NCBI GenBank assembly: GCA_025201765.1
Contig: MU623383.1
Coordinates: forward strand, 62,001 to 126,000
Direction of reading: 5' to 3'
DNA length: 64,000 nt
Source: Daldinia sp. FL1419
Taxonomy: Eukaryota > Ascomycota > Sordariomycetes > Xylariales > Hypoxylaceae
Positions within the stretch are counted from its first letter, which is position 1; each line of letters begins with the position of its first letter. Under the pieces are notes generated by a model. It searched no databases. It was not told the DNA's origin and saw only the letters and a program-made list of their open reading frames with translations. A program made the translations under genes and the position numbers. Shown here one piece after another: positions 33,001 through 47,910 of this stretch.

Positions 33001-36000
33001 ACTTGTGATAGGAGTGGCCGAGAACAAATACCTAACTAATAAAAAATGGCGTAGAGGAAGTTTCAAAGTCAAGATTAACCGCATCTTCGGGCTTGGATCG
33101 ACGCCTCGCGCCTTACTACTAAAGCTTGGGGTCGGATTTCGGTATAGGATGAGCAGGCATGTTGCCATTAAACTACATAGTCCATGTGTACATATGCTGC
33201 TAACAGATAATTCGTGTATGACGGAGAACCCGGAACTCTTCCAAACTTCAGGTAGCACAACGATTTCGTTTTGTTTCGTCATGCCCGATGGTGTCGTGAT
33301 ACTCGAACTGGTCCCTGTCGGACCTCTCAAGCTTCCCCCTTTACGAATTCCAACGATGCAGTAGGACTTCAACGCGTTTCAAACCGTTTCAATTGTGGTG
33401 CCTTATCGGTCCTTTCAGATATTTGGGCTAGATTACTAGTTTATCAACAAAGATGTAGGTTTCGGTGCCTAATGATGGTTTACCAGGGCCTCTCCTGTCT
33501 CTTGCTCGGCCGTAAGATATGGACAAACTTAACGGCCGTCTAAGCTGAGAGCCTCTGGAGGGCTAAGCCGCGACAGATCATCTTATTCTAGGCCTCGATA
33601 GGCCCCCCCGGGAGACACAGGACTGTTAAATGCCGTCGACTGTACAGGGTTTACGTGGCCTAGAACGTGTAGTTGCAATCAAATATTTTTCCCGAATCAT
33701 TCTCTTAATTCACCTAATTCGGCCACTACCCGACTTACCGGTTGGCCGACGGTAATCAGATGACTCTACGGCTAAGAAATCATGTCATGATCAACATGTG
33801 AACAGGGAACCCCAAGGCTATGCTAAATTAGATACGGGATAGTTATGACCCGAAGGAAGGGCGCTCATCCGACTAAGGCCATTAGCTTGATTGGTCGTAG
33901 ATTATTCGGACAAGAATGCGTGCTTGAGGTCGATCAAGTTACGTCCGGAGAAGGCTTGCTCGGGATCGAACTGGAGTAGGCGACCAAATCTGATATCTCC
34001 ACCTCTGAAGAAAATACCGGGATCAAACACCAGGAGGTCCCAGGCGCTATGTACCACCATCTTAGGTTATGTCATGAATAGATCTAAGGTCTAAGTCGCT
34101 CAGGCGCCTATTCAACAGTCTAAACATGGTTAGGGGTATACCTACCTACTTGTGCGCATGTAAAGTAATGACGTTAGTATGATGGTGGACTATCTGGGTA
34201 GTATATTGATTAACTAATATTACACTACAATGCCCGTTGGAACTAGCTGCTTTAGTGATTAGATATATGTGGTGTTATTTTAATCGATGAGTTGATATCA
34301 CTCTATCAAGGGAATCCATGAATGTTAGGTATGGCTGAAAGTCCTGAAATCGTGATATTCTGAATAGTAAATAGACGAATAGATCCCCATATACTAACGC
34401 GGGAGGGCATGCTGGCGGTTTCGTCGTTGAATAAGGTGTTAAGAGCTTTATATAGGCCTATTAAAGACTGAAACTTACAGGTAGTTGGTATTCTTGAAGG
34501 CTGCGTAAGTATCTGCCAACAGCACCAATAAGATATCGCATTGGATTCTGGAGTTGGATAGACAAGTTACGTTGTAACAGGTAGCTAGGTACTCAAGAAA
34601 GCAGCCTTACCAAAGGTACCTAAAGTTTCTAAAACCTCAATATGACCTAACAGCTTGTGTGTTCGTATTAGGGATACCTAAGCATCGGCTCATCTTGTAA
34701 TCTCAAACACTATACTGATTTATTATGAGGAAATAATTTGTAATTATATATTCATTTCCTCTGTGTTGGTTGGAATTAAATACCTCAATAAGTATCTTCT
34801 CGTCTCAGGGGAATGGTGGCGTTTAAAAAAGGGCTGTCTGGTGTCGACCTATGTACCCAAAGTATCCCCTAACGAGGTTATCGCTACACTATATGAAGCC
34901 TGTAGGCTAGGCAGTCTGTAGAGGGTTTTCCCTATAGTATTGTACCAGGAACCAGAATTATTACCTACCTGGGTAATTAAGAACATTTGAGACAACGCTC
35001 GCAACCAAGATATGAGACTTTAAGCCTGAATTTCTGTTATAATAGTTGGCAATATTAACATTGAGGATAATAGAAATACTAGTCAAAGTTTAACATGAAT
35101 ATTAGAAATATTTAGCGAAGTACCGGTATAATACCCTGGGCAGACACAAATCCCTTTAATATAGAGGTTACATAGGTATTTAGTGGTTTAACTTGTTGAG
35201 GATACCTGGTATCTTAGCTCCTAGCTCATAGCGTAGCTAGAGACACGATGTCTAGACGTGTCACTTATAAGGGTCCTGATTATGCCTACCTCTAAGACAA
35301 TACTGCGTATAACGCCCGTAAATCTTGTCTTTGTCGGCCCATATACGTCTTTAATACCTAATAGTTGCGACATATTCTAATGTTGTTCGCTGAACGGTGA
35401 AATGGGTGGCGTTTAAGGGGCACGAGATACTAGACATATACCTAAATCGTAATTTTGCCTCTGCGCTAGTACAACTCAGCAGGAGGCACTAAAGTTCTAA
35501 GGGAGAGCCAATGTATGCCTTATGGTGGGATGATATTTGGTCAAAATTTAAATGCAACAATAGGGGTTCTATAGAAGTGAAGTAGTAAAGAAGATAATGA
35601 TAGATAGAGACACACACTCCCTCCACCAGAATAAGGACTTCGATATCCGCTGGGTATCTAGAATGATTCAAATACTCTTACACGTCAAAACTAGGAAGCT
35701 CTGTTTTTAACTTTCTTGTATTCTAAAGTGCCCCTAATGATAAAGTGGTAGTGATTTTACCAATCTAGAACCGCTACATAGAACACCACCCTATTATGAA
35801 GGGAGTTCTAGACGTGTACAGTTAAAGTTATTATGCCATTATTGAATACAATAGATGCACATGTTTTACGTATCATATAGTTTAAAGATATATATTATCC
35901 CGTCATTAATTTAGCTTGCAAAAAATAATACCATTTGTAGGTAATACAAGAATCCTTCGAAGTGTTTGAAGTCCAACACGTACACAAGGGTTAAGCCTTA

Positions 36001-37797
36001 CGCCTGACTGCACTGAAAATGCTAATTATTCCGAGGGATGGAATGGCTAGAGAAAGCATAGTAAAGACATAGTTCATAGAGGAAAAATTAGAAGTTATGT
36101 TACCGGTGAATTATAAATCGTATAGCCAACCTTTGTATATTGTTTGATACTCTAATTTTATCGCCCTGATTATGACGAATTAAAATCTATCTACTTGCAC
36201 TTCATGATAGGGGAACTCGATGGTGAACTAGACTAAATTCTTGCTCTCTGATAGATTCGGAGTCTGCTCCGTGAGGTTATGGAAAGTATTGACCAACTCA
36301 TACTACTCACAATATAGCTTCCGGTCGTCCGCTAGGTACAGTATATGTGGAGATATTGTCTGCTTGTCTAGACACTTTGGCATTTCTATATCTAAAATTG
36401 AGGGGGGTATTATGAAGCCTACCCTCCTACAGAATTACCTAATCCCACGTTGTACTATTCAGGGGGGCTGAAATCATAATATGCGACGGGGTATATCTAC
36501 GATGCTGTCATATGATATCTAGTTGGTAGATATATGGAAGATGGACGCATGGTCTTGTTGGAGCCATCTAGCGGATGTCTCGTCTCCCGATATTCTTATC
36601 GTCAGTCTACTTTGATCCGCGGTATAGGGGAGATTTCCGAAGGACGGCACCATCTCAGTGCTCGGAGACAGAATATCATCCATGGTTCGAGTCTGTCTTG
36701 TATGTAAAATAGAGATCGCTAAAGGCTCGAGTCGATCGACGGATGATATGAGGTCTGGCAACCAATACGCAGATCCGACTCTAGGGTTGGAATGCATGCC
36801 GGGGCAGGCTTCAACGGGCATCCTGCGGGAAAGCGGCATTAATGTTATGTATAGTGTGCATTGCGCGGAAGTGATCCTAATTAACGTGGATGCTATCCAG
36901 GCTCTTCCGATAGTTTCCGTCGATTCGAGTCTCTGATCGTAAACTTCGCTCGAACGGGCGACCGGCGGCTGTCTCAATGCGTAGGCTGACCTGTTGGGGA
37001 CATATTACTGCTGGATACCAAAGATGGCAAAGTAGTTGATGACCAATACCTGCGCCTAGCTCCCCGAGCCACTCTATCCCGACAAGTCCATCGCCGGATC
37101 ATGTAGATGGTTCGATGTTACGGCCCTAAGGATAGGGACCGGTGTGTTGAAACCCTACGATAAATAAATCTTTGAGCTATAATCTAAAATAAGAGGAGTA
37201 TCTAGAATGCCTAGCGATTTCGAGAGCGTTAGAGATGGTAAGGAAAAAGCTTCCACCACGGCAGGTAAGCAGTACTTTAGATAGGTAGCTGGCCTCTTAA
37301 ATTACACGAGGCTCTATGTCGGATAACGGTATGACGACAGTGACTATGAGTTTTGTTGCATGAAATCCTTACACTATTTCATGCCGAAATAGGGCGTAAT
37401 GTGATATCTTCCTAGTAACGTATCCTACATACTCCCGCATTCATCGGATGTTGCACAGTGGCTAATGAGGTAGACTAACTGGACTTACGATGGCAAGATC
37501 ACGGAATATTAGGCCGTCTTTATAGCTACTTCATCTTTCATGTTGTATTCCGTCTAGAGTATTAGATTAATCCTAAGCACCTTCTTTTTAAGTTCTTAGA
37601 AGGCTCAAGACGCTATCAATAATCGGAAGGTATGTCTACAGTGTATCAAAACCGGTACTCTGGGACCGGTGGAGGATAATACTGGAGCCTTGCAGGCGGT
37701 GAGAAATTCATATCCCTTGATATTGGGTATTTCCCCTCTTAAGTTCTTAATCGAAAAATGAATACAGTGTGACCGTCTAAGTCTAGGTATCTATATG
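30047..37797. other. AT-rich gene-poor region, first part
   Basis: Dense in stops in all frames, rich in TA steps and in CTATA/TAGGTA words; no coding exon or RNA gene could be supported. The patches 32900-33550 and 36500-37100 have higher GC and longer open frames on both strands, but neither shows a domain I recognise. The composition suits repeat-induced point mutation of old insertions, but no element could be named. AGGTACCT occurs at 30971-30978 and 34614-34621. Confidence 0.5.
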
Positions 37798-37818
37798 AAA
37801 AAAAAAAAAAAAAAAAAA
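37798..37818. repeat. Poly(A) tract, 21 A
   Basis: An uninterrupted A run in the gene-poor region. It could be a plain homopolymer or the tail of a retroposed sequence; no recognisable LINE or mRNA sequence precedes it (37600-37797). Confidence 0.9.
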
Positions 37819-40800
37819 GGCTTCCCCGTCTTATGGAGGTGGTACAGATATCTACTAATTTATGCCATGACGAAAAGGGTTGGATCCCCGAAGACTCCTG
37901 TCATAACTATCTGCCATCTACATTCTCATTTCGAAATAATAAGAGCTGGATAGGTACGTTGACGCAGATAGGGACGAGTATTTTCGGTCAATGGTCATTA
38001 TATTCAACACTACATACCTGCTACATGGTGCGATAGCTCTCGGGGAAATGTATTCTCGACGATAGCTCAAGATTGGGCGAAGAACTAGCAACCATAAGCC
38101 GTAAGGATTTCTTGGCATAATATCACAATCGGGAGTAGGCTATCAGGGATAGATCCAGGGAGCAGAGAATTCAAATAAGAGGTCTTATTGTGTTTAGGTG
38201 ACTAATTTTTTTCGTCCATTAGAGAGTGCTTTGGGCAGTGATAGGATCTGACAAAGGACAGGGCGTGTAGCCGGTTGGATATCTAGGCGAATCAGATACG
38301 TGGAGGTGTCTCGTCCGTCGAATACCCCGACGAGCTCTTTATAGTAATGTGAAATGTCATCGCTGAATGCTGAGCAGAGCCTCACGGTGCTCTACAGAGA
38401 CTGAGTGGATGTTGAAATCGGGGAATCTTGAAACATGGGACCTTTGCTATGACATGGAAATTCGCTAATACAGGCTGAGCTAAAAGAAATGGGCCAGCAA
38501 CGATAGGAGGGATCTCGTGCCACGTTACAAGAACTAAGATGCATCCTTCTTAATCTTCATTTTGTGTTTGTGTTCGCCCAAGGATTTATCGGCATATTTT
38601 TAATTCATGAGATAATGTGCTGGTTTGACCTTTTCTGAGACTAGGTTCTAAGCCAGCCACGTATACGCATGCCATGTGCTTCAAGCATGATCCCATCCGT
38701 AAGACAACACTAACATAGTATACCAACTCTTACTTCAACCCTTTTGGAATCATATGGGCAATCTACCTGTTTAGAGAAATCCGGGATGATCACAACAGAA
38801 GCTAGCAACGTGTAGGATTGTTCGATTAGGAGCAGATGAAGTATGTTTGACAAGTTATTTAATCGCAGCGGCCCTAATTTGGAAATAGGAAGCGAACAAA
38901 TGCGGATAACCAAGGTCAAATGCACGCTAGTATTGATGCACATAGAGAGTTTGAGCAACGTAAAGAGAGAAGACGGTAGAAGCTAATAAAGCCCTGCTTC
39001 GCGTTGAATGCTGAGCTTTTGCGGGTGGGATAACCGGCAGATGAAAAGGGGGGACACAGGTTTTTTTTTTTTCTGGGCTTTTTTTTTCTCAGTGTATGGC
39101 GGCTGTCGATCGATTCGATAGGGCACCAAGCGGGATTATACCGTTTCTCTGTAGCTCCGACGCACGCGAGGGAAAGAAGCGAAATGACCGTCCTAGAATG
39201 TGTCGTTGTCGAGATGTGCGAGCGGTAGGCATACCAGCGAGGTAAAAAGATATCTTCCTAATATCCTTGCTGTCGATCAAGACCCGACTAAGCGCCAACC
39301 CGCTGACAGTTCGCCAGCGAGTGCCACAGCACTAAGCTTTGTAATACCATTGGGTTAATAGTTTAATCTGCTAAGCATTTGGACGCCCGGTTATTCTTGA
39401 GGGGGTAGGTACGTAAAGGAAAAGGCTTCGGGTAAGGCCCTCTTGTGCAACAGCAACTCGCATACAAGACACGCCACCCTCATCGAGTAGCCTCGGTCAA
39501 GTTCTTGGTCTATGTTCCTTGTTCCTTGGCCCTGCCGCGATGGTTGGATGGATGAGTTGGTCCGTATCAAATGATGTTGAAATGTGACAGACCTTAATGC
39601 TACTGTTGCTATAGAGTCTTGTTGACATTTGACCCTCCATCGTCGAAGAGTAGGGCGCGACGGCTTGAGCCTTGCTGCCGTGTAGCAAATACAATTATGA
39701 AAAACCAATATACGCACTGGGCTTCTATTGGGCTCGCAAGCGGTCCTAGAATTATTTGCTTCAGTCTACCCGGATCCTGGATGCCGAAGCCTCACGAATT
39801 ACTAACGCCTCGATCATTGGGGGCCTTCTCGAGGGTGTACGGAGGCGCTGCGCTCTCGGACCGTGAAGAGAGAGCAATAAAACGTGTAAAGGAACCTAAC
39901 CTGCGACCAACACAAGTCACTACAGCAATTTGATAAGAGTATGAATGTAACGGTGGGTGGCTGCATGAGGAACGCATGTCAAGCCCCCTTTTCGAAATTT
40001 CTTGCAGAAGATACTTCGGTCCAATCTAACGCTATGGCCCTGATGTGGCATAGTATGAATTACTAAATGTCTCATGTATTCATTAGCTCCAAATTGATGT
40101 TGACTGAGGAATACTGGGGTTAGAGCCCGACTGAATTGACCGAATTGACTGAAATTGAGTGTTGCGATCAACCTAGCTAAAGGTCAGGTAGAACTTGTTC
40201 AGTAAACATGTCAACAAACAATGTTAAAATATCACGTCATGTTCTAATATAACTAGTGTGTCTTTTAGCATCATGTCTCGCATATATGTAGCGTATGCCT
40301 ATCTCTTGCTCGTAAAAGCTAGTCGGCGAGGGCTTGGTGGGCAGATTACAAGACGGGGGCGAGTTTTACGTTGGTCAGTTACAGATATAAGGTCAGTAGG
40401 CAACAAATAGCAACCAGAAATTCCTGGCCACGAAGAGACGGCGGGTTATAAGTCTCCCAAAGTACCTATACTTGCGCGAGATACGCACGGTTCGGACGAG
40501 TAGATGGACGAGCAGGTTTCTTCTAGTGAATAAGCGACGGAGACCTTTCCTGTAAAGTTTTGAGTATCCAATATGCATTAGCTACAAGAGCCAATGGGAA
40601 ATACTTATATAGGTAGATGCTAGGCACAGGAACACGAGTCCCAATCATATATCGTTAAATAAGTCACTTCAGGCTTCTAAGGATACAGATCCAGGCCTCA
40701 CACAGTGCCCGTAGCCTGAGCGCCTGTGTTTAGGTAAATTCCGACCAGGTATCCATATATGTATCCGGTTGAAAGCTCTGAAATCGGGAATGGGAAGATT

Positions 40801-43800
40801 CCGAGCTATTTGACGCTTACGATTATGTAGGAACGACGACAGGAATTTCCTTGCAGGACTTCAAGGTCCCGGGGGGGTGTTGAAACATACCGCGATCCGG
40901 TGAGGAAAAGTGTGATGGGGACTTTTCACGTATCTGATTCGCGTGAAGATGCATAACATCCAAAAAAACAAGAAAAGAAGGCAAAAGTCAGCATGATCTA
41001 ATATTTTCACCAGAGTCAGATCGACAATTGGATACGCACTTAGGCATCTGTTCGAGAACTCGATCTACGGCTTGGTGCTGGTGAAGTCATATAATCAGTA
41101 CCTACTTACCTACCTACCTACATAAACAAATTTCCAATAGTGGCCACTCAAATCGACGCCCTGATTTGCCTCCTCATTGTGCATCTCTCATAATTCACAC
41201 CTCTTATTATCATTAAAAAGTACTAATTAAATTAATATAGTTATGACTCTCTTCACTTTCTATTTCCAACAATCTTTTAGATTGTCCCAAGTAAAATAGG
41301 GTTATAACCAACATAAAAATGCGAAAGAAATTCAAAGCCCGATTAGGTATTTTAATATGGTCAATGATATAACAGGTTCGACGACGAGGTGGTAATATCT
41401 TTGCATCATACATTGGTTCACGTACGTATGTACCTTGGCAGGTAAGTCAGGCGTGGAGATTGGGTGGTTAGGTAGTATACAACTCATGTACTTGAATACT
41501 TTAGATATAAATGTATAATACTTTGAAATCTCCACACTCGTAGGTAGGCATATCTTTAACATTGGAAGTATATCCACGATCAAGTCAGTACATGGCATCT
41601 AGATTTCTAGCCCCAAAATTGTATATGAACGGTGGTACCTAAAGTACGTATTTCCCGAATAGGACGTACTAATACATGCCATGCACCTGTTTTGGTTGGT
41701 GGATACTCATCTTGCACCTCTACCGGACATGAGGCCCTTGTCAAACAAGGGTCGCCTCTGACCAACCTGTTTATGATTGGGGGATCGGCCAATGTTCATC
41801 ATAAGTATTTTCAGTTCTGTCAGATTTCTCGATACAAATTACTACGTACCTAGATACCTATTAACTGAGCAGGGGGACTTTTACACCGGTCATTATAAGC
41901 AAACGAACAGTGCGGATTGAAACGCGGCAAAAGGGTTTTTTCTTCTTTTTTCTACCAATTGATTTGGCGCCCTCCTATTACAACTTAGGTCTAGTAGCTT
42001 CTTCAAGGAATCGTAATATGTGTGTTTGCTTTTTTTTTCCTCCTACGCCTACAGCTACATGACTTCCCTAGATAGGTTTAGGAGTTGAATGATGGCCCGA
42101 TATGCTGAGTCCCGTGGTATGATACCTGCTTGGCATTTAAATCCGCCAGTGTCTATCCCCGCGTCTACAGCGCCTATTACCTTGGTTAGGTGTCTCCCGT
42201 GGAATATGGGTAGGCTGCTTAAATTGGTTCTCCTATCCTAAGTAGCTCGTAACTTGGGCCAGCTAACCCTGTCTGTCCGTTGTGTTACCGTTACCGCTTC
42301 CCACCGATATATATATATATATTTTAAGTGACTATAAGGGTGCTCGGATAACCCTTTTAAGATCCATTGCCTCTGATTATACTGCACTCGAATACATAAG
42401 GGACTATTATTATACAGCTATATACAGAATGTATAGTTACCTAGATATTACCTATGGAAGACAATGAAAATGAAGCTGGTTCAGAAGAGACTATAAAGAG
42501 AGAAGAAACGATATAGAATGCAACACAAGGCCGCAAGAAATAGCAGACTAGGAAGCATATAAAACTAAATCCAGGGCCCTCCTTGCGCTTCGAATTGCCA
42601 ATGAGTGGTCACCTCGTACAAGATCTAGAATCGTCGCGTGGGCACCATTCGTTCAGCTTGCGCAACCCTCTCTACACCCATTCAGTTAAGAGAAAGATGC
42701 TTTAGTGAAAGCATGGCTTTCGGTATTGCTCTGTCTGAGTGTGCCAAACGTGGCACCGCCGCGTCGTGTAGATCATGATGTGCATTGACATGACAGGAAG
42801 ATTGCTGCATCAACATTCTAGATTGACGAGCATTATATCAGGACCCGCGGCCCGATCCGGACGAACCGAAGCTGAGTAGTAAATAAATCCCTCTATCATG
42901 TAGATATAACGCCACATTGTGCCTTTCTAGCCTCGGGGTGCCGGTTCCTATCACCAGGAAAACCTCCTAGGTAATCAAATAAGTCAGATATAGCCAGCCC
43001 CGTATTCAGCGGTTTACTAGGTACCTAGGTATGATAGTTATTAAATACTTTCGGGGCTAAAGCGTTATCTAAGGACATTGAAATTCCAATGGCAGCTAGA
43101 CAGTTTACGTTCCCAGACAGTTCGTGGGGTTGCACCTTTTACCTAGGCGGCTTGGTTTTGTGTGGGGGACAGCACGTTGTAAAGCACATGTAATTCATCA
43201 AACCAACGGCAGTTCGCATTCACTTTTCATAACTTAGAAGATGATTAAAATAGAGAATAAAGATGCAGGACAGGTCTACCGTAAGTTATATAAGCATATT
43301 AATAGCCCCGCATGTAAGGGAGAGAGAAAAAGAAGATGACTAGGTATTTTTTGCGTTTCTATGGTATATAGGTAGGGTCCAGCTTCTAATGCCATTCTTT
43401 CCGCGTGCCCACAAGTCGTCAATACCAAGTCTAGCCCTAAAGCCTCGACTAGTACCTAACGATAAACCATTGGGCATTACGCCGGATACGCAGAGGTAGT
43501 TGTGAACTAGGCTCTACGTATTAATATGAATATATCGTTCTTTTGCCACTATGGCAACTAAAAGCTCCCAGACTTTTGGAGTTGTCCTACTCCAGAACCG
43601 CAGAAGTCCACGAGAGTAAACTGCGGACCCCTCTCCTGACCTACATTGGTGGTAGGAAGATATCTAGCGTACCTTCTTCGTGTCAGCCCTATTTCTCACG
43701 TGTAGTCTATTTGATAAGTTGTAGGACTTTTATGGCTTGAGACATTCGAGATCGTGGCTTTAGGTGGTCTACTGCTACGTCCGTACCTTGCGGATCAAAC

Positions 43801-46215
43801 CCACTAGGCTAGTCTACCAGAAGCATCAAGGTATGCCCTACCAGGTATCGACCGGATGCTGCCGAAGATTGGCCAAGAGGATTTCACAGCTATGCTCAAA
43901 GCATACCTTAAGTAGCTACGCCGACGATGTAGGGCCGAAAGCTAAAATATGGAATCCAAGGCCCATGTCTGCTGAGTTATCTATGTACCTTTCCAACTAA
44001 GATAAGTATATCCGGATACTTCTTTTCTTTTTTATTTACCCTAGAGAAAACGGTAGAAGTTTACCCGAGGATATATACGATATTCCTGAAGCATAGACCA
44101 TATGGAATTTGTATATCGCCTGGTGTTCACCTATCTAGATCATCATGTTTGGGGCGACCGATATTTTCAGAATACATGCGTCGGGTCTTCCTACTTCAAG
44201 ATAAATAAGGATCTAGGCACACATGCCCAATGACTAGGACTTCTAACTAAAAGTGGCGACAGTTGGTCCAGACTTGACCAAACGGTCGTAAGCTTGCCAT
44301 GCAGTCTCCCGAAGACTGGACACAACTCGACCAAGCAGATCCCTTCCCAATTACCAGGAGATGTTTGTGGCGTCTCGTAGAGGCACTGACGGTAGGGTAC
44401 GTGCAGCAATGATGCATAGGGGTGAAGGAGTTCCTCTTCCATCGGCTCCCAAGGTCTCGGTGCTCTTTTACTTCTACCAATTCAACTCCCTCCCCTGAGG
44501 ATTCAAAAGGAAAACATAACAGTATAAGCAACAAGAATTATTTCGTTAACGGGGATTATAAAGGAAAATATTATAATGGCATTCTAGAGTCGTACTAAAC
44601 ACCCTTTTAGGGGGGGCTAACCTTCTTGATCTCAGAAATACTAATTACAGTACCGAGAGGATTAGGGGTCCGTGGGCCATACCCTAGGACTTGTTTGGCC
44701 TTGAGGCTGGAAGGACTAAAACAATTTGAAGCATAAGCCCTGCAACGAGCGGCTTCTTGCCTTGATTGTCATGAGGAAAAGACGGAGCTAAGTTGCCCCA
44801 TATGCTTTGTGTCTAATTCGGTAGAATGAATCTTCACTTGACCTCGCTTGACGCACTCCACATCTTTGCCAACACTGATGTCAGGCACACAGCCTGTGCT
44901 GCCCATTCCGTAAGGTAAATTCTCATCTGTAGAAATCTTTGGCTAGACACATAGGGCTACACCCAAGGTCCTTGTCCAGCTCATACATTATTGCGTACTT
45001 AGCCCGCTGGTTCATTGAAATTTAAAGGAGCGACACACCGGCTCCTAACAATAGAAAAAGCCGAACAGGCCTCGAGCTCTCCGCACGATATACAGATGAC
45101 CTTAATACTTGCTGTCTCAAAATCCCCAGCTTGCACTACCGCTGCTACCATTATCACCTCACCCAGTCCCAAGAAGGAATAGACGATACCCACTTCGTCT
45201 ACCTACCAGTCCTATCAAATATTCTATTATCCTGCTATTGAAGCATCGAGGACCGCAGTGTGGCCGATATATGGAATTATTGCTGCGAGATTGAAGAAGT
45301 TGGCTTCATCCGTATGCAGCAGTTCGTGGCACTGCCCTTTTGTCTCTTCTTATAAGCCTCCATAGATCTGCGCAGCATATGACAGCGTACCAGTCGAAGC
45401 CACCACATTAAGTTTTAAATACATGCTCTGCGAGAGTATATAGATTCCCTCCCATCTCAAATCTTGCTGCACTTGCGTTGTTAACCTGCCCTTGTTACCT
45501 GCGCAGAATACTCACATAGATTAAACAACCTCCCTTACATTGATTTGAGGAACAACTCAGGTCAGGACCCGTCTTCCTCCCTAGATCCACGGACCGGCTA
45601 CACGGACTCAATATCCGGCAGGCGACGGTACGAGAGCTGATTATTTGATAACGTGAGGCTTGGTGCGGATAACAAAATAAGGTACGCCTGGTCACTGAAC
45701 GTTTTTTTGGAGGCTGATTATCACGAGGCGCCCCTTGGGATCATCGAATGGCGCCTGTATGGTTTCATTCGAATTCCATCCCATGCCCTGTTCTAAATTG
45801 ATACGCATGGCGCCATTGACCCAAGTTGGCGGTAGTCAAGCTGGTGTACCTTTAGCCTCCACCATGTTAATCAGTCACAGCTTGCGCTGGAATTCTGCAG
45901 CAAAGAAAGCAGTGCTGACACATGTTCTTAGGGCCTCCCTTCGATCTGTTCAAGACACAGAGATATTCGCATATTAAGGCCCTTTTCCGATAGGGAGAGT
46001 AGGTACTTTAGTTCTTTTCTACTCGGGATATTGTGCAGACGCCACGCCCGAAATCTCGATGAAAAACCACACTACACTAAGTAGATCACGGAGCTAGGAC
46101 ATATACACAGCGACACCTATTATAGATAGATACGGGCAGAAGCAGGACGATGACGCTCTAGTCGACGTCAAAGGAGAAATTTCGGGCTGATTTAGCCAGG
46201 CCCATCCACGAATTC

Positions 46216-46277
46216 GATACCTAAGATACTTACCTGCCTACCTCCATGCTTAGGAGGTAGGTAGGTAGGTAGGTATC
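46216..46277. repeat. Imperfect palindrome of TACCTACC/GGTAGGTA type
   Basis: GATACCTA...CCTGCCTACCTCC is followed after about 7 bases by GGAGGTAGGTAGG...TAGGTATC. The arms can pair over most of their length, forming a hairpin of about 25 bp with a few mismatches. Confidence 0.75.
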
Positions 46278-47735
46278 AAAGTACTGGATCCGATTTCTAT
46301 TCGACATGACTAAATCCAGGTTCGAGTCAACATGGCTCGGATCATATTTCACACTGTTGGCCCTGCAAGACAATGCTTAGGGACTGTTTATGTCTTGGCT
46401 AGTCCGCACTGTCAAACCCATCTTGCTTCACTTTCTTCTTATATTTCTCCATCTCCAGACCGGTTATTTTTGATCTTTTTATTTTATTTTTTTCTCTCCC
46501 TTCTCGAGGGTAGGACGCTGACAGAATTGTGTCTTGTCTAGATTTACCATTTGCTGCATGACTGTGCATGCATTTTGCGGAAGCGTCAATCACTTGGCAT
46601 TCTGGCACTGATGGTTACAGTGGACTATTCAAAGGTCGGTGTGTACATCCTAGTCCCCTGTGGACTTTTCCATATCTGCAACGCAGCCAGCCCATTTCGT
46701 ACCCCTGCCTTACCTTTAAAGATTGATATACATCGATTACTTACTTTACTACTACCATCTACCATGGCATCTGCTACCGATCGAGGTCGGAAAGCGGTTA
46801 GTCGATGGAGTATACTCGCGATACAGATTGCGGAAGAAAAAAAAAGAATAAGTAAACAACGAAAGAAAAGGGGATGCCATGAAAAAGAGAATAACAAAAG
46901 GAGAAAAAAAAACGAACATGTGGTTGACGTCTGCTATCTGCTTAAATAGGTAGTATACCTATATGGCTTGTTTTTCTATTCCTACCCTTTTTCTATCTTT
47001 ATACGTTCTATGTACCTTGAAGGTATTGCCCACTTAAAGTACAATCTTTCGGGTACATATTGGAGGGTACATTTTGGAAGGTTTCGGCACGTTGTGACGG
47101 GACAAGCCTTATTAGTGGATAAAAAAAAAAGTACCTGGGCTTTCGAGTTGAAGCCGGCGTCTGTCGTGTTGAATTTCTTTTTTTGGGAACCCTGCAAAGA
47201 ATACGGAACTAACAACCGTTATTGGAAAACAGCTAATCCACGATCCGTCTTCGAATCCTCCGTCTTCAGCTCTCCAGTTGGTATCATCAGCCACTTTTCG
47301 GCCGAATGAAGCACGCCTCTCTTCAAGCGGAGAGGCTTCTCGAATGAATCAACAACTCAATCCCAAGGTATTTATCGCATTTATTATTATATACATATTA
47401 ACTTGTTATTAATCTGACAATTTCCCTGTTTGATTCAATCTATGCACCTTCTTGTCTATGTTTCTTTCCCCCTTTCCAATTATTTCCATTTACATCAACT
47501 TTCGCCGAAGACAAAAAAAAGAATAGCAACAAATAGGTCGAGAAAGTCCGCATTCGCCGAGCCCGGTCTGTGGGAGGGCGCTTTTAATTAAGGAAAGCCA
47601 ATTGGATCAAATGAGTCATGCACTGTCGCTGCTAAGGATATCGGAGACGAATATTCCAAGCTATTCCGGTATGCTTGCTCTAGTCTTGAGATCCAAGTAG
47701 CAAGCAGGGCCAACCAAGGTCAGTTCAGTCATCTG

Positions 47736-47910
47736 AAAAAAAAAAAAAAAAGTGCATCATCGTCATATTCATTTACACGCGCATCAAGCACGAGCCCACA
47801 TACGCGCCCGCGCAAACAAACATATACACGCGCACATACACAAACACATTCACCAAATTCGTATACACATATACATCATCTACATATCTATATACATATC
47901 ATTCACAGCC
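47736..47910. repeat. Poly(A) run followed by CA-rich low-complexity block
   Basis: Sixteen A are followed by about 150 bp built from CACA, ATACACA and CGCGCA words on the plus strand. Any open frame through it is an artefact of composition. Confidence 0.8.

Noticed and set aside
32977..33372. Overlapping open frames of about 120-130 codons on both strands
   Set aside because: Neither has a recognisable domain; mirrored frames in one patch argue for composition rather than coding.
46764..46949. 61-codon Lys/Arg-rich frame with an ACCATGG context
   Set aside because: The basic composition comes from an A-rich tract; no conservation or splice evidence can be judged from the sequence.
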